From: Ruminococcaceae bacterium UBA6413
GTDB taxonomy: Bacteria > Bacillota > Clostridia > Oscillospirales > Ruminococcaceae
Assembly (NCBI GenBank): GCA_002437415.1
Contig: DJPL01000064.1
Location: forward strand, 1,260 to 46,195
Direction of reading: 5' to 3'
Length of the DNA: 44,936 bases
Position numbers and translations under genes: made by a program. Below the pieces are notes generated by a model. It was not told where the DNA came from and made no database searches. It worked only from the letters and a program-made list of their open reading frames with translations. Below are positions 16,565 to 23,896 of this stretch, one piece after another. The first letter of the stretch is position 1. Each line of letters starts with the position of its first letter.

Positions 16565-17647
16565 ATGGAAAAGAACATTGCCGTTATCAAGGGTGACGGA
16601 ATAGGTCCTGAGATAGTTACAGAGAGTATGAAGGTGCTCGACAAGGTAGCCGAGAAGTTCGGTCACAAGTTCAATTACACCCAGTTACTTATGGGGGGAT
16701 GCTCAATAGACGCAAACGGCGTACCGCTGACAGACGAAACAATCGCCGCTTGTAAGGCATCGGACGCTGTACTTATGGGCTCTATCGGCGGTGATACCAC
16801 AACATCACCGTGGTACAAGCTCCCCGCAAATCTGCGCCCCGAGGCAGGTCTGCTCGGTATCAGAAAGGCACTCGGACTGTTTGCAAACCTGCGTCCCTGT
16901 CTGCTTTATCCCGAGCTTGCAGGTGCTTGCCCCTTAAAGACGGAGATAAGCGCTAAGGGCTTTGATATGCTGATTATGCGTGAGCTTACAGGCGGTCTTT
17001 ACTTCGGCGCAAGAAAGACTGAAGAAGTAAACGGCGTTATGACAGCTACAGATACTCTTACATACAGCGAGGAAGAGATTCGCAGAATTGCAATAAAGGC
17101 ATTTGACGTTGCAATGAAGAGAAGAAAGAAAGTGACAAGCGTTGACAAGGCTAACGTTCTTGACTCTTCAAGACTGTGGAGAAAGGTCGTGACAGAGGTA
17201 TCAAAGGATTACCCCGAGGTCACTCTTGAGCATATGCTCGTTGATAACAGCGCTATGCAGCTCGTTAAAGATCCCGCGCAGTTTGACGTTATGGTGACCG
17301 AAAATATGTTCGGCGATATCCTGTCGGATGAAGCAAGTATGATAACAGGCTCTATAGGTATGCTCCCGTCAGCCAGCATGAACGAAACAAAGTTCGGTCT
17401 GTATGAGCCGAGCGGCGGATCTGCTCCCGACATTGCGGGTCAGAACAAGGCAAACCCGATAGCCACCATACTTTCAGCCGCTATGATGCTCCGCTACAGC
17501 TTTGATATGACTGAGGAAGCGGACGCAGTTGAAAATGCGGTAAGCAAGGTGCTTAAGGACGGCTACCGTACAGGCGATATCATGAGCGAGGGTATGACTA
17601 AGCTTTCATGCTCGGAGATGGGCGATAAGATAACAGAGAATATATAA
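16565..17647 (+). CDS. leuB: 3-isopropylmalate dehydrogenase
   Basis: Oxidative decarboxylation of 3-isopropylmalate to 2-ketoisocaproate with NAD. The 360-residue protein starts with the typical IAVIKGDGIGPEIV, has the substrate-binding RELTGGLYFG loop near residue 139, the SVDKANVL lysine region, and the metal-binding aspartates in FGDILSDEASM. GSAPDIAGQNKANPIA marks the NAD-binding loop. It is the last gene of the operon, before an intrinsic terminator. Confidence 0.96.
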   Translation: MEKNIAVIKGDGIGPEIVTESMKVLDKVAEKFGHKFNYTQLLMGGCSIDANGVPLTDETIAACKASDAVLMGSIGGDTTTSPWYKLPANLRPEAGLLGIRKALGLFANLRPCLLYPELAGACPLKTEISAKGFDMLIMRELTGGLYFGARKTEEVNGVMTATDTLTYSEEEIRRIAIKAFDVAMKRRKKVTSVDKANVLDSSRLWRKVVTEVSKDYPEVTLEHMLVDNSAMQLVKDPAQFDVMVTENMFGDILSDEASMITGSIGMLPSASMNETKFGLYEPSGGSAPDIAGQNKANPIATILSAAMMLRYSFDMTEEADAVENAVSKVLKDGYRTGDIMSEGMTKLSCSEMGDKITENI

Positions 17648-17691
17648 TTATACAGCAGTAGATGAAGTAGTTGTGACACAACCCGGAAAAG

Positions 17692-17745
17692 AAAAAAGTG
17701 AGTCAAAGCGCAAAGATAGTGCGTGTGGCTCACTTTTTTGTTTTT
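17692..17745 (+). terminator. Terminator of the ilv-leu operon
   Basis: A 14-bp stem (17692-17705 with 17726-17739, one wobble) ends in a T run (17734-17739) followed by GTTTTTT. A nearby 13-bp palindrome GTTGTGACACAAC (17670-17682) also occurs in part at 25179-25189. Confidence 0.9.
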
Positions 17746-17789
17746 TGGATATAGTGCGCTTCTATTATACCTTATTAGTAATTAACTTT

Positions 17790-18100
17790 GATAGCGGGCT
17801 ACCGATAGTGCTGTTTGTCGGGTAGCACTTCTCGGGTTCGCTATTCTGTGCGATAACGTTGCTGCTATTAACGAGGGAGACAACCAAAGGGAACAGGATG
17901 AGGGACTTGCAGCCCCTAACCCTGTCCCTTAGGTTTTCTCCCTCGTGCTCCCTCTTTCCTTACCCACACCCATACCCCGCTAGGGTGTTGGCTAAACTCG
18001 TGCAACCGTCCGAATATCGCATATCCTGTAAGTTCCGGAACGCTTAACGCTACACGTCCGCAGTTTTAGTACATATATCTCAGGTTAGTAGCGTTTTTTT
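17790..18100 (+). ncRNA. Putative structured noncoding RNA A
   Basis: No credible protein is encoded here. Strong nested structure is visible: ATAGCG (17791-17796) pairs with CGCTAT (17839-17844) enclosing a GCTACC/GGGTAGC helix; a long hairpin pairs 17871-17897 with 17921-17946 (about 24 pairs, one bulge, two mismatches) with an inner AGGG/CCCT stem; and AACGCTAC (18046-18053) pairs exactly with GTAGCGTT (18088-18095), followed by a run of seven T, a terminator-like end. I could not match it to tmRNA, RNase P, 6S, SRP RNA or a riboswitch. The strand rests on the T run only. Confidence 0.4.
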
Positions 18101-18306
18101 GAAAGGTTAATGTTAGTGCAGTTGCACCGATATGCTCACGAAATTATTAACGCCTTATCGGCACGGAAACTGTTTTCAGCGTTGTTGGTTATATTTATTG
18201 CCCTGACTTTTTTACAATATGTTGCACTGTAATTTCAATGAGATTTTTATAAACTAAGAAGTTGTGATAAGATTTTTATATTTTGTAACAGCCTTCTATT
18301 TTATTT

Positions 18307-18465
18307 GGGCTACCGTCCGGTTCAAGCAAGGACGCATAACGACAGCCACAGTGACACAAATGGCTGACGACCTGTATGGGAGCTGTGCCACAGAGCAACA
18401 CTCAACCATATTTTAAAAGAGATATAGTTTTTTAAGCTGCGATGAAAAAATCGCGGCTTTTCTTT
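18307..18465 (+). ncRNA. Putative structured noncoding RNA B ending in a terminator
   Basis: Hairpins visible in order: CGTCC/GGACG (18314-18318, 18330-18334), CAGCCA/TGGCTG (18343-18348, 18361-18366), CTGTGCCACAG (18383-18393), then the terminator at 18435-18465. This GC-rich block follows about 100 AT-rich bases, which is where a promoter would be, but I see no clear one. No open frame fits. It might be a free small RNA or a leader attenuating the pilus operon downstream. It is not a recognised riboswitch. Confidence 0.4.
18435..18465 (+). terminator. Intrinsic terminator upstream of the pilus-like operon
   Basis: A 9-bp stem AGCTGCGAT / ATCGCGGCT (18435-18443, 18450-18458; one G-U pair) with a short A-rich loop is followed by TTTTCTTTT. 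There is no protein gene for 790 bases upstream, so it must end a noncoding transcript or act as an attenuator. Confidence 0.85.
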
Positions 18466-18474
18466 TGTAACCGA

Positions 18475-18503
18475 TAGACATTCGCCGCATATTGTGATAT
18501 ACT
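18475..18503 (+). promoter_or_regulatory. Promoter of the pilus-like operon
   Basis: TAGACA (18475-18480), a 17-bp spacer, and TATACT (18498-18503) make a good sigma-A promoter just downstream of the terminator, about 40 bases before the first start codon. Confidence 0.75.
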
Positions 18504-18513
18504 TAAAGTATAT
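18497..18513. promoter_or_regulatory. Palindromic operator candidate over the -10 box
   Basis: ATATACTT-A-AAGTATAT is a perfect 8-1-8 inverted repeat covering the -10 element. A protein bound here would block the promoter; it may also simply reflect AT-rich chance symmetry. Confidence 0.5.
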
Positions 18514-18544
18514 GTAATTTCTGTATTCCGAAAGGGGGCGGCAT

Positions 18545-19801
18545 ATGAAAAGCTATAGACTGACTGCGATTCTTGCAGGCGGAATGATCGCACTGTGTGC
18601 CGTTCTCGGCGGTTGCAACGGGGATACATCGTCCGCAGGCACAAGCTCGGCGGTAACCACGACTGTAAAGACTACTGCGGTATCGCAGACAACACCTGAG
18701 ATTACAACGTCTGAAACATCAACGACAGTAACGGAAACGCCAAAGCAAACAGACAAAACAACTACAACCACATCAAAACAGACCACCGGCAACCTACCCG
18801 ATACAACTCCGGAAACGACAAAGGCACCGGACACCGAAGCTCCCGAAACCGATCCTCCCGCTACGGACAGACCGGTTACGGCTGCTCACGAAACTGATCC
18901 GCCTGTGACAGATCCGCCGGTTACAGATCCGCCTGTCACGGATCCTCCGCAGACAGACCCGCCGCAGACCGAGCCGTCGCCGCCTTATATAATCACTCCC
19001 ACGGCGGACGCGGTGACAGTATATAATAACGACGATGCGGTGATAGACGCGTCAAATGCATCGCAGGGCTATCTGATGGTAAAGCTTGCAACGGCTATGG
19101 ACGGCAGTTACAGGATACTTGTAAACGCCGATGATATAAATGTCCGCTATACGTTCCAGCTCAACAGCTCGGGTAATTATGAAGTGATACCGCTGACAGA
19201 GGGTAGCGGCAATTATACGGTAAGCGTGCTGAAGGTCACGAGCGCGGGCAAGGGTACGGTAATGTTCAAGCAATCGCTGAGCGTATCCGTATCGGACAGC
19301 TTCCTGCCGTTCCTTACTCCGAATCAGTTCTGTATGTATGACGCGGGCTCTTCCTGCGTGGCGCTTTCGTCACAGCTTTGCGGCGGAAACAAAGACACGA
19401 TAGAAAAGACGGCGGCAATATACGACTACGTTATAAATAATATCAGCTATGTTTCAACTGCCGAAAATTCCGCTAACGGCTATATACCCGTTCCTGACAC
19501 AGTGCTTGCAAGCAAGAGCGGCATATGCTTTGACTATGCCTCGCTTATGGCGGCAATGCTCCGCTCGCAGAAGATACCGACAAAGGTAGTTGTCGGCTAC
19601 GCGGGCGATGTATATCACGCGTGGATAAGCGTGTATATTGAAGGAAGCGGCTGGATAGACGGATATATCTACTTTGACGGTAGCAACTGGAACAGAATGG
19701 ATCCGACATTTGCGGCAGGAGCAAGGGACGAAGCCGACTATAAAAATCTTGTAAGCTATATATCGGACGGAAGTCACTATTCTGATATGTATTACTATTG
19801 A
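18545..19801 (+). CDS. Transglutaminase-like lipoprotein with Thr/Pro-rich stalk
   Basis: The 418-residue product has a lipoprotein signal peptide ending in the lipobox VLGGC (Cys24), a long Thr-rich then TDPPVTDPP-type repetitive stalk (about 27-148), an Ig-like or beta region (about 155-255), and a transglutaminase-like domain with the Cys-His-Asp triad: Cys328 in SGICFDYA, His358 in VYHAWISV, Asp386 in MDPTF. Such domains act as proteases, crosslinkers or structural modules. It is anchored outside the membrane and is the first gene of the pilus-like operon (14 bases before gspF). An attractive idea is that it processes or crosslinks pilins or wall proteins (inference). Confidence 0.88.
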   Translation: MKSYRLTAILAGGMIALCAVLGGCNGDTSSAGTSSAVTTTVKTTAVSQTTPEITTSETSTTVTETPKQTDKTTTTTSKQTTGNLPDTTPETTKAPDTEAPETDPPATDRPVTAAHETDPPVTDPPVTDPPVTDPPQTDPPQTEPSPPYIITPTADAVTVYNNDDAVIDASNASQGYLMVKLATAMDGSYRILVNADDINVRYTFQLNSSGNYEVIPLTEGSGNYTVSVLKVTSAGKGTVMFKQSLSVSVSDSFLPFLTPNQFCMYDAGSSCVALSSQLCGGNKDTIEKTAAIYDYVINNISYVSTAENSANGYIPVPDTVLASKSGICFDYASLMAAMLRSQKIPTKVVVGYAGDVYHAWISVYIEGSGWIDGYIYFDGSNWNRMDPTFAAGARDEADYKNLVSYISDGSHYSDMYYY

Positions 19802-19814
19802 TACGGAGGGAAAA

Positions 19815-20852
19815 ATGAGCAAGAAGCATTACCTTTCAAATGAGGATATTTCAATACTCTGCTCTGAGCTTGCATCGGTCGTAAGCTCGGGACTTACAAT
19901 AACCGACGGGATACTTGTTATTCTCCAGGACGACGAGGACAAGTGCAAGGCGGATCTGCTTGAAAAGATACTTGACTCTATAGAGCACGGCAGTTCCATA
20001 ACAAAGGCGTTTTCAAAGACAGAGGTTTTTCCGAACTACTTTATAAAGATGCTTGAGGTCGGAGAAAAGACAGGCAGACTTGACACGGTGTTAGCGTCGT
20101 TGGCTGACTATTACGCGGGCATAGAAGAGATAAGCACATCGGTGCGCAGTGCCGTGACATATCCCGCTATACTGCTGATAGTCGTATTTGCGGTGATCAT
20201 ACTGCTGTCGGTATATGTACTGCCGATATTCGCCGATGTGTTCGCACAGCTCGGACTTACGCTCCCTGACAGCGCACAGTGGATAATGAACGTGGGCGGA
20301 GTTATAAGCAATATAGCGGTGTTGATAATCGGAGTGCTTGCGTTAGTGATAATACTCGGCGTACTGCTTTATAATTTTGCAAGGCCGTTCAGAAAAGCGG
20401 TCATTCATACAGTGTCGCATACAAGAACAGCAAAAACGCTGTATGCCGCAAGGTTTTCCGCGGCGCTCTCTATGACACTATCAAGCGGTATGGATATCGA
20501 TGAGTCGCTTGATATGTGCGAAAACCTGCTTGAAAACGACTATATGCGTGAAAAGCTCACCGAATGCCGCAAGAAAATGACGGACGGCAAGGCATTTGTC
20601 GAGTCACTGAACGAAACAGGTATATTCTCGGCTGTTAATATGAGAATGATAAGCATAGCGTTCAGCACGGGTACGCTTGACAAAACGATGGCGGTCATCG
20701 CCGACAATGCAGAGAAAAAGGTATCGGCGGTCATACAGAATGCCGTTGCAAGGTTTGAGCCGACAATGGTTATCATAATGGCGGTGGCGGTAGGCTTTAT
20801 ACTCCTGTCGGTAATGATACCGCTGATGGGCGTTATGACGGTTATAGGGTGA
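19815..20852 (+). CDS. Type II secretion/type IV pilus inner membrane protein (GspF/PilC family)
   Basis: This is the polytopic platform protein that couples the cytoplasmic ATPase to pilin assembly. The 345-residue protein has two T2SSF domains (about residues 10-130 and 210-330) with GSSITKAF and EVGEKTGRLDTVL in the first and a matching segment in the second, plus membrane helices near 115-137, 160-190 and 315-340. The length and layout match ComGB/PilC. The start ATG follows GGAGGG. It supports a real type IV pilus-like machine in this operon. Confidence 0.92.
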   Translation: MSKKHYLSNEDISILCSELASVVSSGLTITDGILVILQDDEDKCKADLLEKILDSIEHGSSITKAFSKTEVFPNYFIKMLEVGEKTGRLDTVLASLADYYAGIEEISTSVRSAVTYPAILLIVVFAVIILLSVYVLPIFADVFAQLGLTLPDSAQWIMNVGGVISNIAVLIIGVLALVIILGVLLYNFARPFRKAVIHTVSHTRTAKTLYAARFSAALSMTLSSGMDIDESLDMCENLLENDYMREKLTECRKKMTDGKAFVESLNETGIFSAVNMRMISIAFSTGTLDKTMAVIADNAEKKVSAVIQNAVARFEPTMVIIMAVAVGFILLSVMIPLMGVMTVIG

Positions 20853-20857
20853 CAAAA

Positions 20858-21175
20858 ATGAGAAAGCATACAAGTGCATTTTACATAGTACGCGATGCGG
20901 TCACGGCAATCGTTCTTTCCGCGGCGGCAGTGGCTATAGTGACTGCATCTATAACAGGCAGTAACAACAGCCGCAAAAGCGAAAACCTTAACATAGTCGA
21001 AAACGGCGTGAGGCGGGCGGCGACCGAATGCTACGCGGTCGAGGGATTTTATCCCGAAAGCCTGCAATATCTTATTGACAATTACGATCTGCACATAGAT
21101 GAAAGCGAGTGCATTGTTCACTACAGCCCGGTTTCATCCAATATAATTCCTGAGATCCGGGTCATAGCAAGGTAG
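20858..21175 (+). CDS. Small single-pass protein of the pilus-like operon (pseudopilin-like 1)
   Basis: The 105-residue product has a basic N-terminus, one hydrophobic helix (about residues 14-34), and a small soluble domain with the pilin-like segment VRRAATECYAVEGFYPESLQYL (conserved in many pilins for the first helix and following loop). A classic prepilin cleavage motif with Glu at +5 is not seen. I favour ATG 20858 over GTG 20849, which lies on the likely ribosome binding site AGGGTG. Position between gspF and other pilin-like genes supports a pseudopilin role. Confidence 0.75.
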   Translation: MRKHTSAFYIVRDAVTAIVLSAAAVAIVTASITGSNNSRKSENLNIVENGVRRAATECYAVEGFYPESLQYLIDNYDLHIDESECIVHYSPVSSNIIPEIRVIAR

Positions 21176-21184
21176 GAGGACGAT

Positions 21185-21685
21185 ATGCTTAGTCGTTCAA
21201 AAACGATAAAATCGAATAGAAGCGGTATTGATATGGTTTTTGTGCTGACTGTATTCGTATTGTTCGTGTGCTGTCTTTTAGCATCGGTGCTTGCGTTTGC
21301 GAGGGTATATAAAAGACTCGGCGATGATATCGGAAAGCGCTTTGATACAGCTACCGCACAAACGCTGGTGCTCCAGAAGCTGAGAAGCTATGATGATGCG
21401 GATATATCGGTCGGAAAATCAGGAGATATAGCTTATCTTGGCTTTGCCGACATGATAGACGGCGAAAGCTATATGACCTATATATACGCATACGGCGGGG
21501 AGCTGAAGGAACTGTTTGTGCCGAATGACGCACCGTTCAGTGCGGACAGCGGCAATATGCTACTGCCTGCCGAAGACTTCACTGCCGAAACGGACGGCAG
21601 AACAATCTGCTTTACAGTAACGTGTGACGGCGTTTCGACCTCATCGCATTACAGCCTGCGCGGCGGAAAGGCGGTAGGTGTATGA
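21185..21685 (+). CDS. Small single-pass protein of the pilus-like operon (pseudopilin-like 2)
   Basis: The 166-residue protein has a basic start, one membrane helix (about residues 17-40), a heptad-like stretch, and a beta-rich C-terminal domain. It resembles the DUF4860-type proteins that I recall from clostridial pilus loci, but I cannot verify that. No clear prepilin peptidase site is present. The stop overlaps the next start (ATGAGCG at 21682), indicating translational coupling. Confidence 0.72.
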   Translation: MLSRSKTIKSNRSGIDMVFVLTVFVLFVCCLLASVLAFARVYKRLGDDIGKRFDTATAQTLVLQKLRSYDDADISVGKSGDIAYLGFADMIDGESYMTYIYAYGGELKELFVPNDAPFSADSGNMLLPAEDFTAETDGRTICFTVTCDGVSTSSHYSLRGGKAVGV

Positions 21686-22035
21686 GCGTAAAAAGACGAT
21701 CCAGAAACGGCGCGTTCCTGGTTGAACTGCTTATAGTAATAGCCGTGTTCGCGGTTTGTGCGGCGGCTTGCGTCAGGGTAGTGGGAATAGCAGCAAGCGA
21801 GATGAGATATGCCGAGCGACTGTCGGACGCGCAGATAAAGACCGCTGACATTGCGGAGTGCTATAAGAGCGGAGCGGATATCGCAGAGCTTGAAAAGCTG
21901 TATGCAAACAGCGACATTGAGATAAAGCTGTCCGAGCGTATTGACGGCAGTATGCGATATCTTGATATTACCGCATATGACAGCAAATATACATATATCA
22001 CTATAACAAGCGCAAGGAGGGCTGACCTTGAATAA
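21682..22035 (+). CDS. Type IV prepilin-like protein
   Basis: This 117-residue product carries the clearest prepilin signal in the operon: a short basic leader (MSVKRRSRNG), cleavage expected after Gly10, then AFLVELLIVIAVF with the invariant Glu at +5 of the mature protein and a hydrophobic helix (about residues 11-32). The small remaining domain suggests a minor pilin. Its start overlaps the preceding stop by four bases and its end overlaps the next start by eight bases. Confidence 0.85.
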   Translation: MSVKRRSRNGAFLVELLIVIAVFAVCAAACVRVVGIAASEMRYAERLSDAQIKTADIAECYKSGADIAELEKLYANSDIEIKLSERIDGSMRYLDITAYDSKYTYITITSARRADLE

Positions 22036-22507
22036 CGGTAAAAGTAAACCGGGCAGAAGAGCCCTTAACAGCGCGGGAATATCGTCAATGCTTGTTATAT
22101 TCGTGGTGCTTGCAACTGTTATTCTGTCGGTGCTGTGCCTTGTCACGGTAAGGCAGGATCTTGACAGAGCGAAAAAGCTCAGCACTGCGCAGGAAGAGTA
22201 TTACGCCGCCGATGTAAGGGCGACGGAAAGACTCGACAAGCTGTACGCTATCATAGGTGACGAAACGGTAATTGACATATCTGCGGCGGCGACGGAGCAG
22301 GGCTTCGAGGTAAGCGGTGGCGGTCGCGGAGGTCAGACACTTACATTCTTGTGGAGCGAGGATATAAATGACGGCAGTAAGCTGAACTGCAAGGCAGAAT
22401 ATAAGGACGGAAAGCTCAGCGTAACAGGCTGGAAAACAATAAGCAACAGCTATTATGAAGATGAAAACTCATTGCCGATATGGAACGGCGATAGTATACC
22501 GGTATGA
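22028..22507 (+). CDS. Small single-pass protein of the pilus-like operon (pseudopilin-like 4)
   Basis: The 159-residue protein has a basic N-terminus, a membrane helix (about residues 17-40) and a mixed soluble domain. The TTG start at 22028 lies seven bases after AGGAGG (22014-22020... within the previous gene) and overlaps the previous stop. The segment NSAGISSMLVIFVVLATVIL resembles PilX-type minor pilins, but the +5 Glu is absent. Function is inferred from context. Confidence 0.75.
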   Translation: MNNGKSKPGRRALNSAGISSMLVIFVVLATVILSVLCLVTVRQDLDRAKKLSTAQEEYYAADVRATERLDKLYAIIGDETVIDISAAATEQGFEVSGGGRGGQTLTFLWSEDINDGSKLNCKAEYKDGKLSVTGWKTISNSYYEDENSLPIWNGDSIPV

Positions 22508-22520
22508 AAGGAATAAAATT

Positions 22521-23588
22521 ATGGAACTGATGGAAATACTGAAAGGCGCAGTTGAAAAGAAAGCATCCGATATATTTCTCATATCGGGACTTGCCGTGTC
22601 GTACAAGGAAAACGGCATAATCACAAAAGAAAGCGATGATATAATACTTCCTGCCGAAGCGGAAAGACTGGTAAAGGAGATATACCGCCTTGCCGGCAGA
22701 GATATTTCAAAGTACGAGGAAACGGGTGATGATGATTTTTCCGTATCGGTTAAGGGGCTGAGCCGTTTCCGTATCAGCGCGTATAAGCAAAGAGGCTCAA
22801 TGGCGGCAGTGATCCGTGTAGTTGAGTTTGATATACCCGATTACAGAGAGCTTAACATTCTCCCCGAGATAATCACCGACACGGTAGCAAGAACAAAGGG
22901 TCTTGTGCTTGTGACAGGTCCTGCCGGCGGCGGTAAGTCGACAACGCTTGCCTGCATAATAGACGAGATAAACAAGCAGAGAAACAGCCATATCATAACG
23001 CTTGAAGATCCGATTGAATATCTGCATAAGAATAAGAAGAGCATAATCAGCCAGCGTGAGATAAACAGCGACAGCAAGAGCTACATAGTGGCGCTGAGAG
23101 CCTGCCTGCGTCAGTCGCCCGATGTAATACTGCTCGGCGAAATGCGCGACTATGAAACGATAAGCACAGCGCTTACAGCCGCAGAAACAGGTCACCTTGT
23201 AATTTCAACTCTGCACTCGGTCGGAGCGCAGAACACTATCGACCGTATTATCGACATATTCCCGCCGAGCCAGCAACAGCAGGTGCGCATTCAGCTGTCA
23301 CAGCTTTTATGCTCGGTTATCTCACAGCAGCTTATCCCTTGTGAGGACGGCATACAGCGCCCCGCATTCGAGATAATGAAGTGCAACAACGCTATCAGAA
23401 ATATGATAAGAGAGTCAAAGACACACCAGATAGATACGGTTATCACCGCATCGGGCGAGTCGGGTATGATCACGATGGACGCATATCTTATGCATATGTA
23501 CAGAAATAATCAGATAAGCAAGAGTGAACTTATCAAGCACGCTTCGCACCCTGAAATAATGTTAAGGAAGCTCGAGGCACAGAAGTAA
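22521..23588 (+). CDS. pilT: PilT-type retraction ATPase
   Basis: PilT hexamers power pilus retraction and twitching. The 355-residue protein contains Walker A GPAGGGKST (133-141), the Asp box ITLEDPIEY, Walker B DVILLGEMRD (201-210), the His box GHLVISTLHS, and, decisive for PilT rather than PilB/GspE, the C-terminal AIRNMIRE motif. The start ATG 22521 follows AAAGGAATAA; an open frame continues upstream to 22455 but into the previous gene. It is the only ATPase in the operon: no PilB, PilM-Q or prepilin peptidase gene is in the window. Confidence 0.93.
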   Translation: MELMEILKGAVEKKASDIFLISGLAVSYKENGIITKESDDIILPAEAERLVKEIYRLAGRDISKYEETGDDDFSVSVKGLSRFRISAYKQRGSMAAVIRVVEFDIPDYRELNILPEIITDTVARTKGLVLVTGPAGGGKSTTLACIIDEINKQRNSHIITLEDPIEYLHKNKKSIISQREINSDSKSYIVALRACLRQSPDVILLGEMRDYETISTALTAAETGHLVISTLHSVGAQNTIDRIIDIFPPSQQQQVRIQLSQLLCSVISQQLIPCEDGIQRPAFEIMKCNNAIRNMIRESKTHQIDTVITASGESGMITMDAYLMHMYRNNQISKSELIKHASHPEIMLRKLEAQK

Positions 23589-23662
23589 TTTTATGAAAAT
23601 ATAAGGTTTATTCAGTCTGTCTAAAACTCTCTATTATTATTTAAAATGGGGTCGCAGGGGCG

Positions 23663-23732
23663 AAGCCCCCGACAGGGTCTAGGGGCGGTAGCCCCAGCAA
23701 AATAGCCCCTTTCCCGGGGAAAGGGGTTTGGG
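23663..23732 (+). repeat. Dispersed GC-rich repeat, copy 1
   Basis: This 70-bp block (AAGCCCCCGACAGGG..., GGGGCGGTAGCCCCAGC, CCCGGGGAAAGGGG) recurs at 25311-25380 with about two differences, same orientation. A weaker second match, ending in CTGAG, extends the homology: 23762-23790 resembles 25479-25505. It fills the gap between pilT and the ATPase cassette. Confidence 0.9.
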
Positions 23733-23794
23733 GATAGGGATTAAAAATTTGCAGATTATTTAAAAAAACAGAATTTTTCTACAAGCTGAGTTAT

Positions 23795-23813
23795 TTTAGA
23801 TTTTCGTAAAATC
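23795..23813. repeat. Outer flanking repeat of the ATPase cassette (left)
   Basis: TTTAGATTTTCGTAAA (23795-23810) is repeated exactly at 25145-25160, on the other side of the ATPase gene. The core GATTTTCGTAAAATC (23799-23813) is itself palindromic. Confidence 0.8.
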
Positions 23814-23826
23814 TATTCATATTTTC

Positions 23827-23855
23827 TTGACGGCAAGCCACAATTATGATAAAAT
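23827..23855 (+). promoter_or_regulatory. Promoter of the AAA/DUF4143 ATPase gene
   Basis: TTGACG (23827-23832), 17-bp spacer, TAAAAT (23850-23855). It lies inside the repeat-bounded cassette, so the cassette carries its own promoter. Confidence 0.7.
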
Positions 23856-23862
23856 AAAGTAA

Positions 23863-23880
23863 ACTTTAGATTTTCATAAT
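23863..23880. repeat. Inner 18-bp inverted repeat, left
   Basis: ACTTTAGATTTTCATAAT is the reverse complement, with one mismatch, of 25123-25140. It ends at the ribosome binding site of the ATPase gene. Confidence 0.85.
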
Positions 23881-23896
23881 GGAGGCTTTGCTAGAT

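Noticed and set aside
17990..18020. Resemblance of GTGCAACCGTCCG to part of the c-di-GMP-II riboswitch core
   Set aside because: Only a short match; the required upstream pairing segment and pseudoknot partners are absent.
17859..18047. 62-codon plus-strand frame in the gene-free region
   Set aside because: It runs through the long hairpin, has Cys/Pro/Leu-rich composition, and lacks a ribosome binding site.
18313..18336. T-arm-like GGTTCAAGC suggesting a tRNA
   Set aside because: The surrounding stem does not pair as a 5-bp T arm and no acceptor, D or anticodon arms can be built.
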